Notes: generated by a model from the sequence alone, not told the origin. DNA of 64,000 nucleotides from Amycolatopsis nivea (GCF_004522235.1 NZ_SDLT01000011.1:1-64000); one strand, 5' to 3'; positions 37,429-46,932 are shown, counted from the first letter of the stretch. Made by a program: numbers and translations.

Positions 37429-38604
37429 GTGACCGAAACGACTGACGCCGGAGTGCGGCGCCCACCGAGATCTCTGCTGGCGACGCTGCTCGGCGTCAGC
37501 ACCATGACCATCATGGCCAGTGCCACGATCACACCCGCGTTGCCAGGCATGCAGCAGCACTTCGCCGCGGAACCGCACGCGGAGCTTCTCGTCCGGCTGG
37601 TGCTGACGTTGCCGGGTCTGGCGATCATGGTCTCCGCGCCGGTGCTCGCCAAGCTGAGTGGCCGGACCGGACGCGTGCCGCTGCTGCTCGCCTGCCTCGC
37701 CCTCTACACCGTCGGCGGCGGGTCCGGCCTGTTGCTGGACTCGCTCCCCGCACTGCTCGTCGGACGGGCCGTGCTCGGCATCGGCATCGCCGGGATCATG
37801 ACCACGTCCACCGCGCTGATCGCCGACCACCATGACCCCGAGGAACACGGCCGCGTGCTCGGATTGCAAGGCGCGGCAATGGGTTTCGGCGGCGTCGTGG
37901 CGCTGCTGCTCGGCGGCTTGCTGGCCGCGCTGGACTGGCGCGGGCCGTTCGCCATTTACCTGCTCGCGATTCCGATGCTGGTGCTCGTGCTGCGATTCGT
38001 GCCGGACGCGCCCGTCCAGCCGACCGATCCGGCGGACACCACCACGGCCGCGTCGCCGTGGCAGCCAAGGCTGCTCGGGTTGTACGCGCTGATCTTCATC
38101 GGCGTCGTGGTCTTCTACACCGTTCCGACACAGGCACCGTTCTGGCTGGCCGAAGTCGGCGGCGCCGGACCGGCGGTCGCGGGAGCCTTGATCGCCGCGG
38201 TCAATCTGGTGATGACCTTGGTGGGCCTGAACTTCCGCCGGCTGCGGGCCCGTTGGTCCTTCCCCGCGCTGGCCATCGCGATGTTCGCCGCGTTCGCCGT
38301 CGGACTGGTCGTTCTCGGTACCGCGAGTGCATTGTGGACGGCCGCGCTGGGCATGGTCGTGGTCGGACTTGGCGTGGGGCTGCAGAACCCGACCGTGAAC
38401 GGCTGGCTGGTTTCCACCGCGTCCCCCGGGGTACGGACCAGGTCGCTGGGGTTGCTGACCTCTGCGTTGTTTCTCGGTCAGTTCTCATCGCCGCTGATCG
38501 CGCAGCCGGTGATCGACGCCGTCGGGATGGGCACGACGTTTGTTCTGGCTGGAGCGTTAGCCGCGGCCGTCGGGATTGTCGTGGTTGTCATCCATCGGCG
38601 ATGA
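37429..38604 (+). CDS. MFS transporter, drug/proton antiporter-like
   Basis: A 391-residue, 12-helix transporter. It has the motif A-like loop LAKLSGRTGRVPLLL (about 74-88), a second helix LLVGRAVLGIGIAGIMTTSTALI near 105-125 and a duplicate half. The substrate is unknown; a small toxic compound is likely given the MerR-type promoter. The regulator gene is not in the window. One rare TTA codon occurs near the 3' end (38557). The last 48 bases overlap the convergent deacetylase gene. Confidence 0.88.
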   Translation: MTETTDAGVRRPPRSLLATLLGVSTMTIMASATITPALPGMQQHFAAEPHAELLVRLVLTLPGLAIMVSAPVLAKLSGRTGRVPLLLACLALYTVGGGSGLLLDSLPALLVGRAVLGIGIAGIMTTSTALIADHHDPEEHGRVLGLQGAAMGFGGVVALLLGGLLAALDWRGPFAIYLLAIPMLVLVLRFVPDAPVQPTDPADTTTAASPWQPRLLGLYALIFIGVVVFYTVPTQAPFWLAEVGGAGPAVAGALIAAVNLVMTLVGLNFRRLRARWSFPALAIAMFAAFAVGLVVLGTASALWTAALGMVVVGLGVGLQNPTVNGWLVSTASPGVRTRSLGLLTSALFLGQFSSPLIAQPVIDAVGMGTTFVLAGALAAAVGIVVVVIHRR

Positions 38605-39471
38605 CACGTAGTCGACGACCTGCGCGTGCGTAGCGAACCAAACCCCGTCGTGCGAAGCGATGTGCTCCAGCAGCTCGGTGAGAATCGTGATGCGGGAACG
38701 ATGTCCGATGATGTGCGGGTGCATGGTGAGTTGGAAAAGGCCGCCCTCGGCCAAGGCGAGGTCGAACTCGTCGCGCCAGATCGGCAGCACTTCCCGCGGC
38801 GGGGTGTACGGACGCTGCGAGCCGAAGCGGTTCATCGTGAAGTACGGCGCGTCGTCGCGGATCCATTCCACCGGAAGTTCGACGATGCCGGTCGGTTCGC
38901 CATCGGCGAGGATCTCGTAGCAGTCGTTGTCCGCCATCAACGAGGAGTCGTAGGCGAGGCCCAGTTCGCGGATGATCGCGAGCGAGCTTTCGGAGAAGTC
39001 CCACGACGGCGTGCGGATGCCGACCGGACGCGTGCCGGTGAGCCGCTCCAGCGTGTCGGCGGCCCGGAAGGTGAGGTCACGTTCAGCGGTGGGCGGCAGT
39101 TGGGCGTTGCTTTCGTGGATCCAGCCGTGCAACGCGACCTCGTGCCCATCGTCCACATAGGACTGTGCCTCGCCGTCGTGCAGCAACGCCGACACCGCGG
39201 GCATGAAGAACGTCGACGGCACCCCGAACCGCTCAAGCAGCTTCAACACCCGCGGCACGCCGACCCGCGAGCCGTACTCCCCTTGCGAGAGCTTGCCCGG
39301 CAGCACGTGGCCGTCGCGCAACGAGATCGTCTCGTGGTCGGAGTCGAACGACAACGCCACGGCCACCCGCGCCCCGCCCGGCCAGGAGTCCGGCCGCAGC
39401 GGCCGCCCGGCACGCACGCGCTCGACGTGACCCCGCCAGGTTTGCTCGCTCCACTGCCACGGTTCGGTCAT
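38557..39471 (-). CDS. Polysaccharide deacetylase-family hydrolase
   Basis: A 304-residue NodB-fold amidohydrolase without signal peptide, so it acts in the cytoplasm. It has ALSFDSDHE (metal and base aspartates, about residue 39-47), EVALHGWIHESN with the paired histidines (about 131), RTPSWDFS, and LTMHPHIIGHR near 262. The form resembles the PuuE/allantoinase-like and N-acyl amidohydrolase branch rather than peptidoglycan deacetylases. It is divergent from an IclR regulator, whose effector is probably its substrate. Confidence 0.88.
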   Translation of the reverse strand: MTEPWQWSEQTWRGHVERVRAGRPLRPDSWPGGARVAVALSFDSDHETISLRDGHVLPGKLSQGEYGSRVGVPRVLKLLERFGVPSTFFMPAVSALLHDGEAQSYVDDGHEVALHGWIHESNAQLPPTAERDLTFRAADTLERLTGTRPVGIRTPSWDFSESSLAIIRELGLAYDSSLMADNDCYEILADGEPTGIVELPVEWIRDDAPYFTMNRFGSQRPYTPPREVLPIWRDEFDLALAEGGLFQLTMHPHIIGHRSRITILTELLEHIASHDGVWFATHAQVVDYVSSPMDDNHDNPDGRG

Positions 39472-39517
39472 GCTTCCTCCCCTGCGCCGCGAAGCTCCAT
39501 CGTATCGCTGTGCCACG

Positions 39518-40321
39518 ATGAGGCACATGCACGACGAAGAGCCCGAGAAGCCGGCCAGCGGGGTCCGGACGATGAACAGCGTCCTCAGCACGCTGCGAGT
39601 CTTCGAGGAAGTCGCCCAGCGACAGCCCATCGGCGTCTCGGAGCTGGCGCGGTGCACGGAGATCCCCAAGAGCACCGTGCAGCGTGGGCTGATCACGCTT
39701 CAGCAGGCAGGATGGTTGAAAGTCGTGGACGCCGAACGCTCGCGCTGGGGTGTCGCGCCGCGCGTGCTGGCGCTCGGTCTGCGCGACTGCGGGAAGCCGG
39801 ACCTCAAGGAGCTGGCCGACCCGGTCGTCAAACGGCTCGCCGCGGAGACGAACGAGACCGTCATGCTGGCCGAACGCGACGGCGACAACCTCGTCGTCAT
39901 CGCCACTCAGCACACTGACCAGGTCGTGCGGGTCGTGCTGGATGTCGGCACGCGTGTCCCGCTGCTGGCCACCTCCGGCGGCACGGCGATCATGGCGCGG
40001 CTCGACGAATCCGAGGTCGAGGAGCTGTTCACCCACGAACTTCCCGAGTTCGCCCAGAACCCGGCACCGGATTTCGTCGCCCTCCGCCGCGACATCGCCC
40101 TGACCGCGAAGCGTGGGTACGCGCTCAACGGGTCCTCGTCGTGGTACCGCCCGCAGGTGTCGTCGATCGGCGCGGCCATCACGGACCCGGCCGGACGGCC
40201 AGTGGCGACGATCACCCTCGCGATTCCCGACACGCGCTACACCCGCGCCCAGGAGAAGACCTTTGCGCCGCTGGTCGTGGCGGCAGCAGCCGAGGTCAGC
40301 CGCCTGCTCGCCGAAAGCTGA
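39518..40321 (+). CDS. IclR-family transcriptional regulator
   Basis: A 267-residue regulator with an N-terminal winged helix-turn-helix (about 20-75: VLSTLRVFEEVAQRQPIGVSELARCTEI in parts) and a GAF-like IclR effector domain (about 95-260, VLDVGTRVPLLATSGGTAIMA, as separate motifs). Start codons at 39518 and 39527 are both plausible. A TGTGCC-N7-GGCACA dyad (39509-39527) overlaps both and may be its own operator. It is divergent from the deacetylase and upstream of an ene-reductase and a hydrolase. Confidence 0.88.
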   Translation: MRHMHDEEPEKPASGVRTMNSVLSTLRVFEEVAQRQPIGVSELARCTEIPKSTVQRGLITLQQAGWLKVVDAERSRWGVAPRVLALGLRDCGKPDLKELADPVVKRLAAETNETVMLAERDGDNLVVIATQHTDQVVRVVLDVGTRVPLLATSGGTAIMARLDESEVEELFTHELPEFAQNPAPDFVALRRDIALTAKRGYALNGSSSWYRPQVSSIGAAITDPAGRPVATITLAIPDTRYTRAQEKTFAPLVVAAAAEVSRLLAES

Positions 40322-40366
40322 CACGACGCGTGCCGCATTGCGGAATGACGCGTACCGTTTTGTGGC

Positions 40367-41437
40367 ATGAGTGAGTTCCCGGAGACGACCCCGTTGCGCT
40401 TGCGCGACGTCATCTTCCGCAACCGCGTCTGGATGTCCCCGATGGCGCAGTACGCGGCGGGCCCGGACGGGCTGCCGACCGAATGGCATCTGGCGCACTA
40501 CGGCCCCCGCGCGATCGGCGGCGTCGGGCTGGTCATGGTCGAGGCCACCGCGATCAGCCCGGACAACCGGTGCACCGCGGCCGACCTCGGGCTTTGGAAC
40601 GAGGAACAGGCGCTCGCGCACCGGAAGCTGACCTCGTTCGTCGCCGGCCACGGTGCGGTGCCCGCGGTGCAGCTGAACGCCGTCGGCCGCAAGGGGTCGC
40701 ACCAGGTCCCGTGGGTCGGCGACGGGCAGAACGGACCGGTGCCGGTCGCCGACGGCGGCTGGGAGCTGATCGCGCCGTCGGCGATCCCGTTCGGCGACCT
40801 GGCGATGCCCCGCCCGGCCACCGCGGCCGACCTGGACCAGGTCGTCGAGGACTTCGCGCACGCCACCCGGATGGCCGAACTGGCCGGTTACCAGGCTGTC
40901 GAAATCCATGCCTCGCACGGCTATCTGCTGCACCAGTTCCTGTCGCCGCTGTCCAATCAGCGCACCGACGAGTATGGCGGGAGCCCGCGGAACCGGATGC
41001 GCTTCCCGCTGCGCGTGGCCCGCGCCGTCCGAGAGGCGTTCCCGCAGGACAAACCGGTGTTCGTCCGCATCACCGCCACCGACTGGGTCGAGGACAGCAT
41101 CGCGCTCGACGACGCCGCGGAGTTCGCCAAGGAACTGGCGGCGATCGGGATCGACCTGCTCGACGTGACCTCCGGCGTGCTCGTGCGCGATCGAGGCGCC
41201 CGGCCGCCGAACCGGGAAGGCGTGAACGTCGAGTTCGCCGCCGCGCTCAAGGAAGCGTCCGGGCTGGCGGTCGCGCCGGTCGGCCAGATCACGGACTTGG
41301 CGGCCGCGGGCCAGATCATCCGCGAGGGCAAGGCCGATGCCGTGCTGATGGGCCGTTCGCTGCTGCGCGACCCGTACCTCGCCCTGCGCAACCAGTCCAA
41401 AGACGCCTGGCCCGTCCGCTACCACCGCGCTTTCTGA
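40367..41437 (+). CDS. NADH:flavin oxidoreductase, Old Yellow Enzyme family
   Basis: FMN-dependent ene-reductase of the YqjM (thermophilic-like) class. The 356-residue TIM barrel has NRVWMSPMAQYAAGPDGLP (about 19-37), EWHLAHYGPRAIGG, the active-site HASHGYLLHQFLSP (about 180-193) and DEYGGSPRNR (about 204), then FVRITATDW. It acts on alpha,beta-unsaturated carbonyl compounds. The ATG lies 45 bases after the IclR stop, and the alpha/beta hydrolase follows within 11 bases, so the three may be one degradation unit. Confidence 0.92.
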   Translation: MSEFPETTPLRLRDVIFRNRVWMSPMAQYAAGPDGLPTEWHLAHYGPRAIGGVGLVMVEATAISPDNRCTAADLGLWNEEQALAHRKLTSFVAGHGAVPAVQLNAVGRKGSHQVPWVGDGQNGPVPVADGGWELIAPSAIPFGDLAMPRPATAADLDQVVEDFAHATRMAELAGYQAVEIHASHGYLLHQFLSPLSNQRTDEYGGSPRNRMRFPLRVARAVREAFPQDKPVFVRITATDWVEDSIALDDAAEFAKELAAIGIDLLDVTSGVLVRDRGARPPNREGVNVEFAAALKEASGLAVAPVGQITDLAAAGQIIREGKADAVLMGRSLLRDPYLALRNQSKDAWPVRYHRAF

Positions 41438-41448
41438 GGAACTACCCC

Positions 41449-42219
41449 GTGAATCACGAAACTACCCGCCCCGACGGCACGAGAATCCATTACACCGCAA
41501 CCGGTTCCACCGACGGGCCCGCGCTGACGCTCATCCACGGCTGGGGCTGCGACCGCGGGGACTTCGACGCGATCGTCAAGCACCTCCCGCCCGAGATCCG
41601 CGTGCTGGCCGTCGACCTCGCCGAACACGGCGACTCACGGTCGTCTCGCGACACGTGGACCATCGAGGAATTTGCTCGCGACGTAGCCGCTGTGCTGGCC
41701 GCCGAGTCGGTCGAATCCACTGTCGTAGCCGGGCATTCGCTTGGCGGAGCGGTCGCGGTCGAGACCGCCCGGCTGCTTCCGGACACGGTCACCCGGGTGA
41801 TCGCGCTCGATGCGTTGCACTACTTGGGCTTGTTCCCCGCGCAGAGCGAGGAGGACGTCCAAGCGTTGCTGCAGCAGTTCCGCGAGGACTTCACCGGTGC
41901 GATGCGCGGGATGGTCGAAGCCGGTTCGCCAGAAGGCACCGATCCGTCCTTAGTGGACTCGTATGTCAAGAAGATGGGCTCCGTACGTCAGCCCGCCGGT
42001 CTGCACGCGCTCGAAGGCCTCGCACGCTGGGACATGGACGCGGCGCTGCGCGAGATCGCCCAGCCGGTCGTGCTGTACGCCGTGCGCTCGATCATCGCCA
42101 AGGAGGCGATCGACCGCTACGGCGACCGGATCCGGATCGAACTGGTCGACCTCGGCAGCCACCACTTCCCCGTCGAATCCCCGGCGGAAACCGCCAAGCT
42201 CCTGGCCGACGAACTCTAG
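41449..42219 (+). CDS. Alpha/beta hydrolase
   Basis: A 256-residue cytoplasmic hydrolase with oxyanion region LIHGWGCDRGDF (about 25-36), nucleophile Ser in VAGHSLGGAVAVE (about residue 94), an aspartate in the VLYAVRSI/D region and the catalytic histidine in LGSHHFPVESP (about 240). The substrate is unknown; esters or lactones formed by the neighbouring ene-reductase are possible. GTG start at 41449. It has a rare TTA codon at 41950. The stop overlaps the convergent SDR stop by four bases. Confidence 0.9.
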   Translation: MNHETTRPDGTRIHYTATGSTDGPALTLIHGWGCDRGDFDAIVKHLPPEIRVLAVDLAEHGDSRSSRDTWTIEEFARDVAAVLAAESVESTVVAGHSLGGAVAVETARLLPDTVTRVIALDALHYLGLFPAQSEEDVQALLQQFREDFTGAMRGMVEAGSPEGTDPSLVDSYVKKMGSVRQPAGLHALEGLARWDMDAALREIAQPVVLYAVRSIIAKEAIDRYGDRIRIELVDLGSHHFPVESPAETAKLLADEL

Positions 42220-42947
42220 GCCCGTCGCCCGCCATCGACGGACAACGTCGTGCCGGTGATGTACGACGCGGCGTCCGAACAAAGCCAGACCACGGCCGCG
42301 GCGGCTTCCTCCGGAGTCGCCAGCCTGCCGAGCGGAGTGATCGCTTCCTGCCGGGCGATCATGCCGGGGTCGCCAGCCCACTTGTCGAACCCCGGCGTCC
42401 GCGTCGGACCCGGGCACACCGCGTTGACGCGGATGCCGTCCGCCGCGTAGTCGACCGCCGCGACCTTGGTCAGGCCCACAACCCCGTGCTTCGACGCGAC
42501 GTAAGCCGGCGCGTTCGGGATCGCGTACAACCCGCCGTTGGACGCGACGTTCACGATCGCGCCGCCCTTCAGATGCGGCAGCTCGTACTTCATGCAGAGG
42601 AAGGTTCCGGACAGATTCACCTGCACGACGCGCTCGAACTCGGCGAGCGTCAGCTGGTCGACGCGCTTGTGCGACGACAACCCGGCGTTGTTCACCGCGA
42701 AGTCGAGCCCGCCGTACGCCTCGACCGTCTGCTTCACCGCGGCCTGTACTGAAGACTCGTCGCCGATGTCGACCTGGACGGCCAGCGCTTCCCCGCCGTC
42801 CTTCTTGATCAACTCGACCGTCTCGGCAGCGGCTGCCGTGTCGATGTCCAGCACGGCCACCGCTGCCCCGGTGCGCGCGAACTCGATCGCCGCCACCCGG
42901 CCGATCCCGCTGCCCGCCCCGGTGACAAGCCCGCGTCGCCGGCTCAC
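42216..42947 (-). CDS. Short-chain dehydrogenase/reductase, classical type
   Basis: A 243-residue NAD(P)-dependent oxidoreductase. It has the cofactor motif TGAGSGIGRVAA (about 9-20), NNAGLSS (about 87), the catalytic serine in VNVASNGG, and YVASKHG (Tyr/Lys, about 151-155), then PGPTRTPGF. The GTG start at 42947 forms a four-base overlap with the stop of the small upstream gene, so the two are coupled. The substrate is a secondary alcohol or ketone not identified here. Confidence 0.92.
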   Translation of the reverse strand: MSRRRGLVTGAGSGIGRVAAIEFARTGAAVAVLDIDTAAAAETVELIKKDGGEALAVQVDIGDESSVQAAVKQTVEAYGGLDFAVNNAGLSSHKRVDQLTLAEFERVVQVNLSGTFLCMKYELPHLKGGAIVNVASNGGLYAIPNAPAYVASKHGVVGLTKVAAVDYAADGIRVNAVCPGPTRTPGFDKWAGDPGMIARQEAITPLGRLATPEEAAAAVVWLCSDAASYITGTTLSVDGGRRA

Positions 42948-43261
42948 GACAGCGACTCGTGGTTCGCCCAGGCCACGCGGTACGAATGCCGCGCCTGCCA
43001 CTTCTCGATCACCTCGTGCAGTTCGGGCGCGGTGAAGCTCCTGGCCAGCGTGTCGAGGTCGGCGAGGGTGACTTGGACGATCGCCGTCGCGATCAGCGCC
43101 GGGATGGCTTCTTCCCCGGGGATCGGCAGGTGGCGGCGAGTTTCGACCGACTCGGCGAACCCGGTCGCCAGCATGGCCTGTTTGATATCGCTGAGGTACT
43201 GATCCAGCTCGCCATCGGGTAGCGGCTGGTCGAACGAAACAATCATCGTGTGCGTGATCAT
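42944..43261 (-). CDS. Small protein, ferredoxin-like dimeric-barrel type
   Basis: A 105-residue cytoplasmic protein. The pattern TMIVSFDQPLPDGELDQYLSD, a central strand ATAIVQVTLADLD and the C-terminal YRVAWANHES suggest the alpha/beta dimeric-barrel fold seen in EthD and monooxygenase-like accessory proteins. I do not recognise the exact family. Coupling to the SDR and divergence from a LysR regulator suggest a small catabolic operon controlled by that LysR. Confidence 0.7.
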   Translation of the reverse strand: MITHTMIVSFDQPLPDGELDQYLSDIKQAMLATGFAESVETRRHLPIPGEEAIPALIATAIVQVTLADLDTLARSFTAPELHEVIEKWQARHSYRVAWANHESLS

Positions 43262-43331
43262 GCTTCAAGTTTTGCCCGGGTTCCGGCTGGACGTCCAAGA
43301 CCGATTCGCTATTTGGCGATAACCTGGAGGC

Positions 43332-44165
43332 ATGGCTGAACTGGAGACGCGCGAACTCGAGTACTTCCTGGCAGTCGCCAGCGAGCTGCACTTCGGGCGG
43401 GCCGCGGTACGGCTGTCGATCGCCCAGCCGGCGCTCTCGAAGGCGATCCAACGCATCGAAACCCGGCTCGGCGTGCAGTTGTTCGCCCGCTCGAGCCGCC
43501 ACGTCGAACTGACCGCGGCCGGCGAGGCGCTCCAGGAACACGGACGGCACGCGCTCAACGCGGTCAGCGCCGCCGCCCGCAACGCCCGCCGCGCCGGCGA
43601 AAGCCACCTGCGCCTGGTGCTCAAACCGGGCGGCGACGCGGGACTGCTGTCCGGAATCCTCGCCGAATACTCCCACCATCCCGACGCCCACCAGGTCGAC
43701 ATCCTCTTCAGCGGCCCCGCCGACCGCGCCGACTTCCTCCTCAGCGGCCGCGCGGACGTCGGCCTCCTGTTCGTCCCGTTCGACGACCTGACCGGGCTTG
43801 CCCACGAAACCCTCCACGCCGAGGATCGCGTCGCCATCGTCCCGAGCACGCACCGGCTGGCTCAGCAGCCGTCGGTCCGGCTGTCCGATTTGGACGGAGA
43901 AACGCTGCCGTCGTGGAAAGGCGTGCCCGGCGTCGAGGGGACCGGCCCGGAGGTGGCCGACGTGGTCCAGCTGCTGCACCTCATCTCGCTGGAACGGATG
44001 GTCGGCGTACTGCCGCGGTCGCTCGTCGACCAGGTCCCGCCGGGCGTGGTCTGCGTGCCGATCGCGGACGCTCCGCCCAGTCAGCTGGTGCTCGCGTGGA
44101 ACGAGCAGGACCGGCGGCCGCAGGTGGCTTCGTTCGTGAACGCGGCGCTGGATTCGGTCCGTTGA
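43332..44165 (+). CDS. LysR-family transcriptional regulator
   Basis: A 277-residue regulator with the N-terminal helix-turn-helix (ELEYFLAVASELHFGRAAVRL with KAIQRIETRLGVQLFARSSR, residues 6-58) and a shortened effector domain. A LysR-like dyad, TCGC-N6-GCGA, sits at 43306-43319 in the 70-base gap from the divergent small gene/SDR pair, which is the probable target. The following 185 bases (44166-44350) hold no gene that I can support. Confidence 0.9.
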   Translation: MAELETRELEYFLAVASELHFGRAAVRLSIAQPALSKAIQRIETRLGVQLFARSSRHVELTAAGEALQEHGRHALNAVSAAARNARRAGESHLRLVLKPGGDAGLLSGILAEYSHHPDAHQVDILFSGPADRADFLLSGRADVGLLFVPFDDLTGLAHETLHAEDRVAIVPSTHRLAQQPSVRLSDLDGETLPSWKGVPGVEGTGPEVADVVQLLHLISLERMVGVLPRSLVDQVPPGVVCVPIADAPPSQLVLAWNEQDRRPQVASFVNAALDSVR

Positions 44166-44350
44166 CCCGCGGTTGAAGACCAGGCGCGCCGCCCCGAACA
44201 CCGCAGCCCCCACGACCGCGGGTGCGGGGACGGCTGCCTGCCCGGTCACCCGCACCACGCTAGGGCGACCGAACCGGCGAAACATCCGTCCCCGGTCGAT
44301 CGCGGGTAGCCGTTGGTCTAATTGCGTTCAATCCCGCGGCCAGGAGTGTC

Positions 44351-44902
44351 ATGCTGGCTGGCGTGGAGGACACCATCGCAGCGGTCGGACCCCGGCTCCG
44401 CCACTTCCGGCGGCAACGCAACCGCACCCTGGACGAACTGTCGAACGCGACCGGCATCTCGATCAGCACCCTCTCCCGTCTCGAATCCGGCCAGCGCAAG
44501 GCCACCCTCGAACTGCTGCTGCCCATCGCCCGGGCGCACCGGGTCCCGCTGGACGAACTGGTCGGCACCGCCCCGCTGCAGCCGGTCACGCGCAGCGACC
44601 GGACCGTCGTGCCGCTCACCCAGCAGCCCGGGCAGTTCCAGTCGCTCAAGATGATCTTCGACGCCGCCCAGTGCGAACCCGACCCGCGCACGCATCCCGG
44701 ACACGAGTGGTTCTGCGTGCTCAGCGGCAAGGGCAGGCTCGTGCTCGGCGACCACGACGTCGTCCTCAAAGCAGGCGAGGTCGCCGAATTCGACACCCGG
44801 ATCCCGCATTGGTTCGGCAGCACCGGCGAGGGCCCGGTCGAAATCCTCAGCATGTTCGGCAAGCAGGGCGAGCGCATCCGCGTCCGCGCGAAGACCCGCT
44901 GA
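44351..44902 (+). CDS. XRE-family regulator with cupin domain
   Basis: A 183-residue regulator: a Cro/C1-type helix-turn-helix at about 15-70 (RNRTLDELSNATGISISTLSRLESGQ, read in parts) followed by a C-terminal cupin barrel (about 105-175, HPGHEWFCVLSGKGRLVLGDHD). Such proteins sense small ligands and regulate amine, amino-acid or sugar metabolism. ATG 44351 and GTG 44363 are both usable starts. It stands alone, and its target is not obvious. Confidence 0.9.
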   Translation: MLAGVEDTIAAVGPRLRHFRRQRNRTLDELSNATGISISTLSRLESGQRKATLELLLPIARAHRVPLDELVGTAPLQPVTRSDRTVVPLTQQPGQFQSLKMIFDAAQCEPDPRTHPGHEWFCVLSGKGRLVLGDHDVVLKAGEVAEFDTRIPHWFGSTGEGPVEILSMFGKQGERIRVRAKTR

Positions 44903-45091
44903 CTACTCCACTTGGCGGTATAACCCCGGGCGTACGGGAAAACCTATGCCCGCACTGAGCTGCGCTTATCGGAACACACCGTCGAAAGTCGGTGCCTAGC
45001 ACCAAAAATCCCGACTTAACATCCGTGTCCCGCGGACGGACACCCTTTTCCCTCCGCGCGTTTCCTTCGCCCACGACGAGGAGATGCATCG

Positions 45092-45979
45092 ATGCGGAAA
45101 CTCTTTGCCCTGCTCACTTCCGCCCTGGCGGCCGCGGCCGTCGTCGCCGGCAGCCCGCCGGTTTCCGCGGCTCCGGGCAGCGGGGTGGTGCCCGGGCTGA
45201 CCGGGGCCGCCGCGAAAGCCGCCGCCGGGACCGCCGCGGACAAATTCCTCAAGCTGCGCCGCGAAAAAGCCGGCCGCTCCGTCAAACCGCGGATCGACGC
45301 GCAGCAGCACACTTTCTGGGGTCCTGAACCGCAATTGTCCAGCGGCGCGGACGGAATTCTCGTCACGCACAGTGTCGTCCCGGACCTGCGACTCTCGAAC
45401 AGCGCGGACGTCGTCTACGCCCCGACGGTCAAGCCCACCGGCCATTCCTGCATCGAGGTCGTCACGGCGTACGGACTCGACCAAGGCGGTCAGGTCTGGG
45501 CTTGGGACTGGTGCGGGACAGTCGGCCCGGCCAAGGTAGTCCCGCTGGACAGCTCGTTCCTCTCCAACTACACGTCCACAGTGGACGGAAACCCGGCGTT
45601 CACCGTCCAGGAAGTCCAGACCGACGCGAGCGCCAACAGCTGGACGGCGTCGCTCTACAACGTGAAGACCGGCAAGTGGGACGACCTGTTCTCGCAAAGC
45701 GGCAGCGACCAGAGCACCCTCAACGAGGGCTGGGACATCTTCGAGCTGTACTCGACCGTCGACCCGTCGACCGGCCAGGCTTACTACTGCTCGGACGCCA
45801 AGGGCAAGGTCTTCGAATCCAGCCAGCTGCAGTTGCGCATCGGCGGCCAGTGGACCCCGGCGACGGAGTCGAACTCGCCCTTGCAGCCGACCGCCAACCC
45901 GAACCCGAGCGACTACAGCTGTTCGTCGCTGAACTTCGAGGTGCCGACGCCGAACAGCAACTGGCGCGTCACCGTCTAG
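45092..45979 (+). CDS. Secreted protein of unknown function
   Basis: A 295-residue precursor with a signal peptide (about residues 1-27, ending PPVSAAP) and no membrane anchor. The mature part begins with an alanine/lysine-rich helix (AAAKAAAGTAADKFLKLRR) and then a beta-rich domain with tryptophans and paired cysteines (SCIEVVT, WDWCGTV, YYCSDAK, YSCSSLN). Four cysteines could form two disulfides. It resembles actinobacterial secreted carbohydrate-binding-type hypotheticals, but I cannot name a family. An AGGAG ribosome site precedes the ATG. Its stop overlaps the LysR stop by four bases. Confidence 0.8.
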   Translation: MRKLFALLTSALAAAAVVAGSPPVSAAPGSGVVPGLTGAAAKAAAGTAADKFLKLRREKAGRSVKPRIDAQQHTFWGPEPQLSSGADGILVTHSVVPDLRLSNSADVVYAPTVKPTGHSCIEVVTAYGLDQGGQVWAWDWCGTVGPAKVVPLDSSFLSNYTSTVDGNPAFTVQEVQTDASANSWTASLYNVKTGKWDDLFSQSGSDQSTLNEGWDIFELYSTVDPSTGQAYYCSDAKGKVFESSQLQLRIGGQWTPATESNSPLQPTANPNPSDYSCSSLNFEVPTPNSNWRVTV

Positions 45980-46932
45980 GCCCCGGCCGGCAGGAGTGCG
46001 TGCCACCAGCGGTCGAACGCGGCACTGCACCCCTGCCGGTTGGCGTAATCACGAGCCACCTTCTGAGATATCTCGCCGGCCCGGTCCGCGACCGCCGTGC
46101 CTGCCCGGTAACACAACCGCAGCTCCTGCCACAGCGGCGCGTCCTCGATCGCCCGCACGACGATCCCGTCCTGCCGGTCCTCCCGAGTCGCCAACGCCGG
46201 CGCGACCGCCATGCCCTCGCGCACCAGATCCAGCAAAGTAGCCAGACACTGCGGCCGATGCGGCTGATCGAGCACGACCCCGCGTTGTCGGCAGGCCTCC
46301 TGCAAGTACGCCGACCACCGGGTCGTCCACGGCGGGTCGTCCGCCCAGGGATACCCGGCGAGTTCCGCCAGCGGTATCTCCGCACGAGTGGCCAGCGGAT
46401 GCTCTTCGGCCAGAATCACGAAAACCGGCTCCCGCGCCTGCACGACGAGACTCTCGACGCCGTCCGGAACGATCCGATCCGGAAGCGGCGCAAGGTAAAC
46501 CAGTGCGAGATCAAGGTCCCCGTCCGCGAGCGCCGCCAACGTCCGGTCCTCGTCCTGCTCCTCGTGCACCCGGACCGCGGGACACCACGGCTGATCTCGC
46601 AACCACCTCGCCAACGCGAGATGCAGAAACCCGCTGTACCCGCCGAGGCGAACCGCCCCCGCCGCTTCCCGCCGCGCTCCAGCCCGCTCGGTCAGCGCCG
46701 ACATCCCCGCCAGCACCGCCCGCGCGTCCGCGACGACGTCCTCCCCGAGCGCGGTCGGCACGCATCCCGTCGGCGAGCGCGCGAACAAACTCCCGCCGAC
46801 CGACCGTTCGACGCGCCGCAGCAACCCGGACAAAGCCGGTTGAGAAACGTGCAACGCCTTGGCCGCGCGAACGAGACTGTGCGCGTCGGCGATGGCCACG
46901 AGCGCGCGCAGGTGGCGCAGTTCCAGCTCCAT
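45976..46932 (-). CDS. LysR-family transcriptional regulator
   Basis: A 318-residue regulator, with helix-turn-helix ELRHLRALVAIADAHSLVRAA and LSGLLRRVERSVGGSLFARS in residues 4-57 and a substrate-binding domain of the LysR type. It lies downstream of the MFS gene (same strand, 59-base gap), so it may share its transcript or have its own promoter. Its target is not clear; the divergent MarR dyad is more likely to control the MFS gene. Confidence 0.9.
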   Translation of the reverse strand: MELELRHLRALVAIADAHSLVRAAKALHVSQPALSGLLRRVERSVGGSLFARSPTGCVPTALGEDVVADARAVLAGMSALTERAGARREAAGAVRLGGYSGFLHLALARWLRDQPWCPAVRVHEEQDEDRTLAALADGDLDLALVYLAPLPDRIVPDGVESLVVQAREPVFVILAEEHPLATRAEIPLAELAGYPWADDPPWTTRWSAYLQEACRQRGVVLDQPHRPQCLATLLDLVREGMAVAPALATREDRQDGIVVRAIEDAPLWQELRLCYRAGTAVADRAGEISQKVARDYANRQGCSAAFDRWWHALLPAGA

